Origin: Deinococcus sp.
Lineage (GTDB): Bacteria; Deinococcota; Deinococci; Deinococcales; Thermaceae
NCBI GenBank assembly: GCA_023382135.1
Contig: JAMCQK010000088.1
Coordinates: 9,894-20,685, forward strand
DNA length: 10,792 bases
Direction: 5' to 3'
Shown: piece after piece, positions 7,380 to 10,792 of the stretch
How the letters are laid out: the number at the start of each line of letters is the position of its first letter
Numbering within the stretch: the first letter of the stretch is position 1
Notes under the pieces: generated by a model
The model's database searches: none
Seen by the model: the letters and a program-made list of their open reading frames with translations, nothing else
Told to the model about the DNA's origin: nothing
Made by a program: the position numbers and the translations under genes

Positions 7380-7402
7380 CGTTTCACTAGGCGTGTGGCA
7401 AG

Positions 7403-8749
7403 CTATTCCTTTACCGATCCCGCTGTGTAACCAGACACAAAGTAGCGCTGGAAGCCATAGAAGGTGGCCAGAATGGGGAGAGAACCCAAGACCGCCGAGG
7501 CCGCAAACAAACCCCACTTGGTTGAAAACTGGCCGCTGGTAAAGTTCCTGAGTCCCATGCCCACGGTCCACGAGTCCACGCCGGTCAGGAAGATGTTGGC
7601 CAGGATGAACTCTGAGTAGGTGCCTACGAACTGCAGCAGAAAGATGAACACGAACATGGGCGCCGAGAGCGGCAATAATACCCTGGTGAAAGCCTGCCAT
7701 TTGGTGGCGCCGTCAATCAGGGCGGCTTCCTCCAGGCTTTTGCTGATGGACTCCAAGAAGCCCTTATACACCCAGGTACCGAAGCTGATAATCCCGCCCG
7801 AATAAGCCAACACTAAACCGGTGTAGGTGTTCAAAAGATTCAGATTGGACATCAGAATGTAGATGGCAATCAGCCCCAGGAAGCCTGGGAACATCTGGAT
7901 AAAAATGAACACCAGCAACATGCTGTAGCGCCCGGGGAAGGTAAACCTTGCGAAGGCATATCCTGCTGGCGCCGTTAGCAGAATGGCAAGCAAGCCGGTA
8001 AGACCCGAGACAAAGAGGGTGTTCCGAATCCAGAGTACGAACTTGGCCTCGGTGTTTTGGCTGGTGAACTGCGCGGGCGAGAGGAAGGCCACCAGCACAA
8101 AGGCGGAAATAGCAAAGGCCATAAGAAGGCGCGCCTGCAAAGTTGCCCAAGGACTGTTTTCCTCGGCGTCGCCACGGAGACGGCGGTAGCCGGCAAGACC
8201 CAGGACCCCAAGCAGCGTCACCGCTGCCGCCAAGAAGAGAATCCACTGGTAAGAGTAAACCGCAATACCGTCAAACAGCCGGAGGTAGTTTTCCCAGCTT
8301 GCATTGGAGAAGTCCGGAATCACCCTCGCCTTGAGCAGTAAGTTGTCGGTCTGCGGAGTCGAGAACTTGTACAAACTGTTTGTGGGATCAAACGAAGCGG
8401 CCAGAATCTGAACTACGGGGTAGTAAATAAAGAGCAGGAAGAGCAGCATGAAAAGGTGCGTGAGGCCCTGCCAGAAGAGCGGCCAGTGGCTTTTGCGTCT
8501 CTTGTGGCGCGCATTACCCGCTGCTACCACCGCGTAACTGTAAACAAAAATGGCCGCGGCTAACGCCAAAAGCCCGCCGAGGGCGTAGGCCCAGCCGTTT
8601 TCAACCCGAATAAAACCAATTGGCGCACTGGCCTGGATTCTTTCGAGGAGCCCCCTGTAAGTGCTGCCCACACCTACCACGTAGAAGACCAAGAGCCATC
8701 CCACTGCCGCCAGGGCCAGCACCCATGAGAGTATTCTGGCCATAGACAT
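7403..8749 (-). CDS. malG: Maltose/maltodextrin ABC transporter permease MalG, extended form
   Basis: An integral membrane permease (448 residues) of the MalFGK2-type importer that pairs with MalF. The C-terminal half matches MalG closely: RNTLFVSGLTGLLAI (about 242-256), APAGYAFARFTFPG (260-273), IQMFPGF (284-290), the EAA loop EEAALIDGATKWQAF (340-354) that contacts the ATPase, and the ending TAGSVKE, equivalent to the E. coli TAGGVKG tail. MalG is usually about 280-300 residues with six helices. Here I count about ten: two extra N-terminal helices (about 7-27 and 54-77) and two in an enlarged first periplasmic loop region (about 168-190 and 207-224), with a basic RHKRRK stretch (81-86). 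The ATG overlaps the malF stop as TGATG, with a strong GGGAGGTG six nucleotides upstream, so it is translationally coupled. No malK is in the window; the ATPase is presumably encoded elsewhere, as is common in Gram-positive and Thermus systems. Confidence 0.93.
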   Translation of the reverse strand: MSMARILSWVLALAAVGWLLVFYVVGVGSTYRGLLERIQASAPIGFIRVENGWAYALGGLLALAAAIFVYSYAVVAAGNARHKRRKSHWPLFWQGLTHLFMLLFLLFIYYPVVQILAASFDPTNSLYKFSTPQTDNLLLKARVIPDFSNASWENYLRLFDGIAVYSYQWILFLAAAVTLLGVLGLAGYRRLRGDAEENSPWATLQARLLMAFAISAFVLVAFLSPAQFTSQNTEAKFVLWIRNTLFVSGLTGLLAILLTAPAGYAFARFTFPGRYSMLLVFIFIQMFPGFLGLIAIYILMSNLNLLNTYTGLVLAYSGGIISFGTWVYKGFLESISKSLEEAALIDGATKWQAFTRVLLPLSAPMFVFIFLLQFVGTYSEFILANIFLTGVDSWTVGMGLRNFTSGQFSTKWGLFAASAVLGSLPILATFYGFQRYFVSGYTAGSVKE

Positions 8750-10104
8750 CAGCGCACCTCCCTAAAGGCCCCAGTGACTCTAAAGTTGATTAAACTAATG
8801 AACACGGTAATGAAGAAGATGATCACCGAGATAGCCCCGCCCAAGCCGTAAGCCTGGCCTCCATCCCACTGAAACGCGGTCTTGTATGCCCAGGAGATCA
8901 GAATATCGGTAGCTTGCGCCGTGGAAGGCCTGCCCGCTGCTGCGGGACCGCCTCCCGTTAGCAAGTAAATTAAACCAAAGTTGTTGAAGTTGAAGGCTAA
9001 GGAGCCCAGGATTAAAGGAGTAAAAGGCTGGCGCAATAAGGGAAGAGTAATGCTCAGAAGCATCTGGCGCGGGCTAGCTCCATCAATCTTGGCGGCCTCG
9101 TAAACATCATCGGGAATCGTGGAAAGGGCGCCCAATGTAGCGGTCATCCAGTAAGGCACTCCCAGCCACATGCTTACCAGCAATATAGCCACCTTGGCCC
9201 ATTCTTGGTCGATGAGCCAGGGAATGGGGTAAGACCCAAGCAAGCCGAGAAAGCGGTTTATGGGGCCGAACTGAACGTTCAGCATGGCTTGCCAGATCTG
9301 GGCGCTGATGACCGCAGGCATGGCCCAGGAGATGATAAGCGCGGTACGGTAAAAGCCCCTGAACTTTAGATCCTTGTTGTTCAGGAGCAGGCCCAGAACC
9401 AAACCAGGCAAGGCGCCCACCAACACAGCGAAAATAGCGAAGATGACGTTCCATAAAAAAACGGGCCATAAGATGCTGCTGGCGCTGGCAAAGATGCCCA
9501 TGTAATTTTTGAAGCCGATGTATTTGAAGGTGTTAATCCGGTAGACAAACTTTGGCGTGAATGGGGGGGCGCTTTCGAGCTCTACTTCGGGGCCGCTGCT
9601 ACTCACCACGCGAACAGTTGCCCTCTCGGTTTCCGAGGTGACCTCGAGGCGTTCACCCGCGCAGTTTTGTGCTTCGCAACGCAGAGCAGCTGCGGCATCG
9701 CTCGCCAATACCAGTTGGGTACCTTCTAAGCGCACTATCTGAGTTTCTGTGGAGCGGTCCGCCTTCCCGCTTTTTATGCCGGTGTAGTCGGTAAACCCAA
9801 AGTAGATAGTGAGGAAGATGGGGTAGACCGTGAACGCCAGCAAAAAAACGATGGCTGGGAGCAAGTAGTACCAATCGGTGATGAACGGAAACAGCCGTGC
9901 GGCCAAAATGAGCAAGGGCGCCAGGAAGAGTACAGAGAAGAGCAACAGCAGGTAGCCCGGATAGGCGTTATCCAGGCTTCGCGGGAAGGCCCCTTGGAGT
10001 GCCCCAAAAGCCAGTACCCCGCCTAAGGCGGCAATCAGAACAGCCCCTCCAAGTAGGCTGACTGCGATCAAAAAACCTCGAGCACCTTCTGGGGTTCTAT
10101 GCAT
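8749..10104 (-). CDS. malF: Maltose/maltodextrin ABC transporter permease MalF
   Basis: An inner-membrane permease of 451 residues with about eight predicted helices (near 11-36, 50-71, 79-104, 212-240, 252-275, 303-325, 363-383, 419-442), the same number as E. coli MalF. The EAA loop EAAKIDGASPRQMLL (336-350) is intact, and the segment LAFNFNNFGLIYLLTGGGP (about 369-387) is highly typical of MalF. Between helices 3 and 4 there is a roughly 100-residue extracytoplasmic region (about 108-198) in the position of the E. coli P2 domain that contacts MalE, but shorter. It contains beta-rich threonine/valine stretches and a Cys pair, Cys143 and Cys148. The ATG start is preceded by GGAGG with 6-nt spacing (10111-10115). 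It lies 146 nt after malE, separated by a terminator, and overlaps malG by one base. Confidence 0.95.
   Translation of the reverse strand: MHRTPEGARGFLIAVSLLGGAVLIAALGGVLAFGALQGAFPRSLDNAYPGYLLLLFSVLFLAPLLILAARLFPFITDWYYLLPAIVFLLAFTVYPIFLTIYFGFTDYTGIKSGKADRSTETQIVRLEGTQLVLASDAAAALRCEAQNCAGERLEVTSETERATVRVVSSSGPEVELESAPPFTPKFVYRINTFKYIGFKNYMGIFASASSILWPVFLWNVIFAIFAVLVGALPGLVLGLLLNNKDLKFRGFYRTALIISWAMPAVISAQIWQAMLNVQFGPINRFLGLLGSYPIPWLIDQEWAKVAILLVSMWLGVPYWMTATLGALSTIPDDVYEAAKIDGASPRQMLLSITLPLLRQPFTPLILGSLAFNFNNFGLIYLLTGGGPAAAGRPSTAQATDILISWAYKTAFQWDGGQAYGLGGAISVIIFFITVFISLINFRVTGAFREVR
8755..8762 (-). promoter_or_regulatory. Ribosome binding site of malG inside the malF end
   Basis: GGGAGGTG on the minus strand ends 5 nt before the malG ATG and lies within the last codons of malF (encoding the tail REVR). 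It supports coupled translation and stoichiometric MalF and MalG. Confidence 0.8.
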
Positions 10105-10110
10105 CTCCTG

Positions 10111-10115
10111 CCTCC
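10111..10115 (-). promoter_or_regulatory. Ribosome binding site of malF
   Basis: GGAGG lies 6 nt before the ATG. This confirms the start at 10104; MHRTPEGARG precedes the first membrane helix. Confidence 0.75.
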
Positions 10116-10134
10116 AGCGAAACTAAGTGATTAC

Positions 10135-10173
10135 GGTACGCTACTTCCTTACGAAAAAATTGGTAACACGCTA
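10135..10173. repeat. Imperfect direct repeat GGTA-CGCTA in the malF leader
   Basis: GGTACGCTA (10135-10143) and GGTAACACGCTA (10162-10173) share the halves GGTA and CGCTA and begin 27 bp apart, in the region between the malE terminator and malF. They could be regulator-binding half-sites. The second is three bases longer, so this may be chance. I see no convincing -35/-10 pair for malF in 10105-10200. Confidence 0.25.
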
Positions 10174-10202
10174 TTCCCGCAAAAAAACTCTAGTGTTGTC
10201 CG

Positions 10203-10239
10203 GCAATAAAAAAGAACCCCCGCCCAACTGAGCGGGGGT
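10203..10239 (-). terminator. Strong intrinsic terminator between malE and malF
   Basis: On the minus strand, the 8-bp stem ACCCCCGC / GCGGGGGT (10232-10239 and 10216-10223) with an 8-nt loop is followed by TTCTTTTTTATT. It is 11 nt past the malE stop. With malF immediately downstream on the same strand, it probably acts as a partial terminator giving more malE than malFG transcript. Confidence 0.9.
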
Positions 10240-10250
10240 GAGGATGGGTA

Positions 10251-10792
10251 CTACTTGCCGATACCCTTCTTGATTTCGGCCACCAAGTCAGCCACGATCT
10301 TCTCCACGTTGCTGTCGGCTTTCTGGATCGCCTGGCTGAGGGCGTTGCCCCAGGGGCCCCAGACTTTGCCCATCTCGGGGATGTTGGGCATGGGGGAACC
10401 AAGCGCAATGGCTTGTGAGAAACCCGCCACCACCGGGTCATCCTTGAGCTCGGCTACTGCGGCCTTGGAAACGGGCAAGCGGCCACCGGCCTTGTTGAAG
10501 GAGATCTGGTTACCTTGGGTTACCAAGAGCTTGGCGAAGTTGGCGGCGCTGGTCTTGTTACGCGAGTAGGCGTTCATGACCACGCCCTGCACGCCCACGA
10601 AAGGCTTCCAAGTGGAACCGCCTGGGGGCGCGGGGAAGCTCGCAACACCAAAGTCAATTTTGGCCTTCTTGTAGTCGCCGACCGCCCAGGGACCGTTCAT
10701 GATCATGGCCAGCTTGCCGTCCTTGAAGGCGCTGTCGGCCACACCGTAGTCCACGCCTTCGGGGACCAGCTTGTACTTGTAGCGCAGGTCCT
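10251..10792 (-). CDS. malE: Maltose/maltodextrin-binding protein MalE, C-terminal part (cut by right window edge)
   Basis: The extracytoplasmic solute-binding protein of the importer. The window holds the last 179 residues; the frame is open to the edge and the N-terminus with its signal peptide lies outside. Visible family signatures are VDYGVADSAFKDGKLAMIMNGP (the DAFKDGKAAMIINGPW-type block), WAVGDYKKAKIDFGVASFP, and FVGVQGVVMNAYSRNK, followed by an SFNKAGGRLPVSKAAV segment and MPNIPEMGKVWGPWGNALSQAI, which are typical of MalE C-lobes. It ends IKKGIGK. The stop is TAG at 10251-10253. It is the first gene of the visible operon, in front of a terminator and malF. The ligand is inferred to be maltose or maltodextrin from the family match and the neighbouring MalFG and GH13. 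Confidence 0.93.
   Translation of the reverse strand, partial: DLRYKYKLVPEGVDYGVADSAFKDGKLAMIMNGPWAVGDYKKAKIDFGVASFPAPPGGSTWKPFVGVQGVVMNAYSRNKTSAANFAKLLVTQGNQISFNKAGGRLPVSKAAVAELKDDPVVAGFSQAIALGSPMPNIPEMGKVWGPWGNALSQAIQKADSNVEKIVADLVAEIKKGIGK

Noticed and set aside
1..10792. Hidden defence system, CRISPR array, transposon or phage genes
   Set aside because: No repeat-spacer pattern, transposase, integrase, nuclease module other than MutS2, or toxin-antitoxin-like pair is visible on either strand.

Overview
The window looks like a chromosomal segment of a thermophile of the Deinococcota, most likely the Meiothermus/Thermus lineage. This is inferred from the GC-rich base composition, frequent GTG starts, genes lacking Shine-Dalgarno sites with -10-like hexamers right at the start codon, the iterated CTC-GAG codon pair, and the content (maltodextrin ABC transporter, GH13 enzyme, MutS2, MACS-like acyl-CoA synthetase). 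No database search was possible, so the genus is a guess.

Layout from right to left along the minus strand: the C-terminal part of malE (maltodextrin-binding protein, cut by the right edge), a strong terminator, malF, malG (TGATG overlap), a GH13 maltodextrin/cyclodextrin hydrolase, and mutS2 with a 35-nt gap. Together malE-malF-malG-GH13 form a maltodextrin uptake and degradation unit: MalE captures maltodextrin outside the cell, MalFG with an ATPase encoded elsewhere brings it in, and the GH13 enzyme, which has no signal peptide, cleaves it in the cytoplasm. mutS2 sits at the tail of this unit in an apparently co-transcribed position.

Convergent to mutS2 is a small plus-strand operon (2378-3196) of an unrecognised ~205-residue protein and a 63-residue two-helix membrane protein, closed by a clean intrinsic terminator. 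It is divergent from an AMP-forming acyl-CoA synthetase (772-2343, minus), which is followed by a metallophosphoesterase gene that runs off the left edge.

The most unusual observation is that the metallophosphoesterase is frameshifted exactly where it carries a 28-bp perfect copy, in inverted orientation, of a segment from the unrecognised protein gene 2.3 kb away. The reading frame and family spacing suggest that about 22 bp were inserted by a template-switch-like event. Other points are MalG and MalF with unusual extra segments, an octamer CCTCGAGG present nine times and always in the same codon phase, and several intergenic palindromes. I see no defence system, CRISPR array, insertion sequence, tRNA or rRNA. 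Most of the window is ordinary metabolism.
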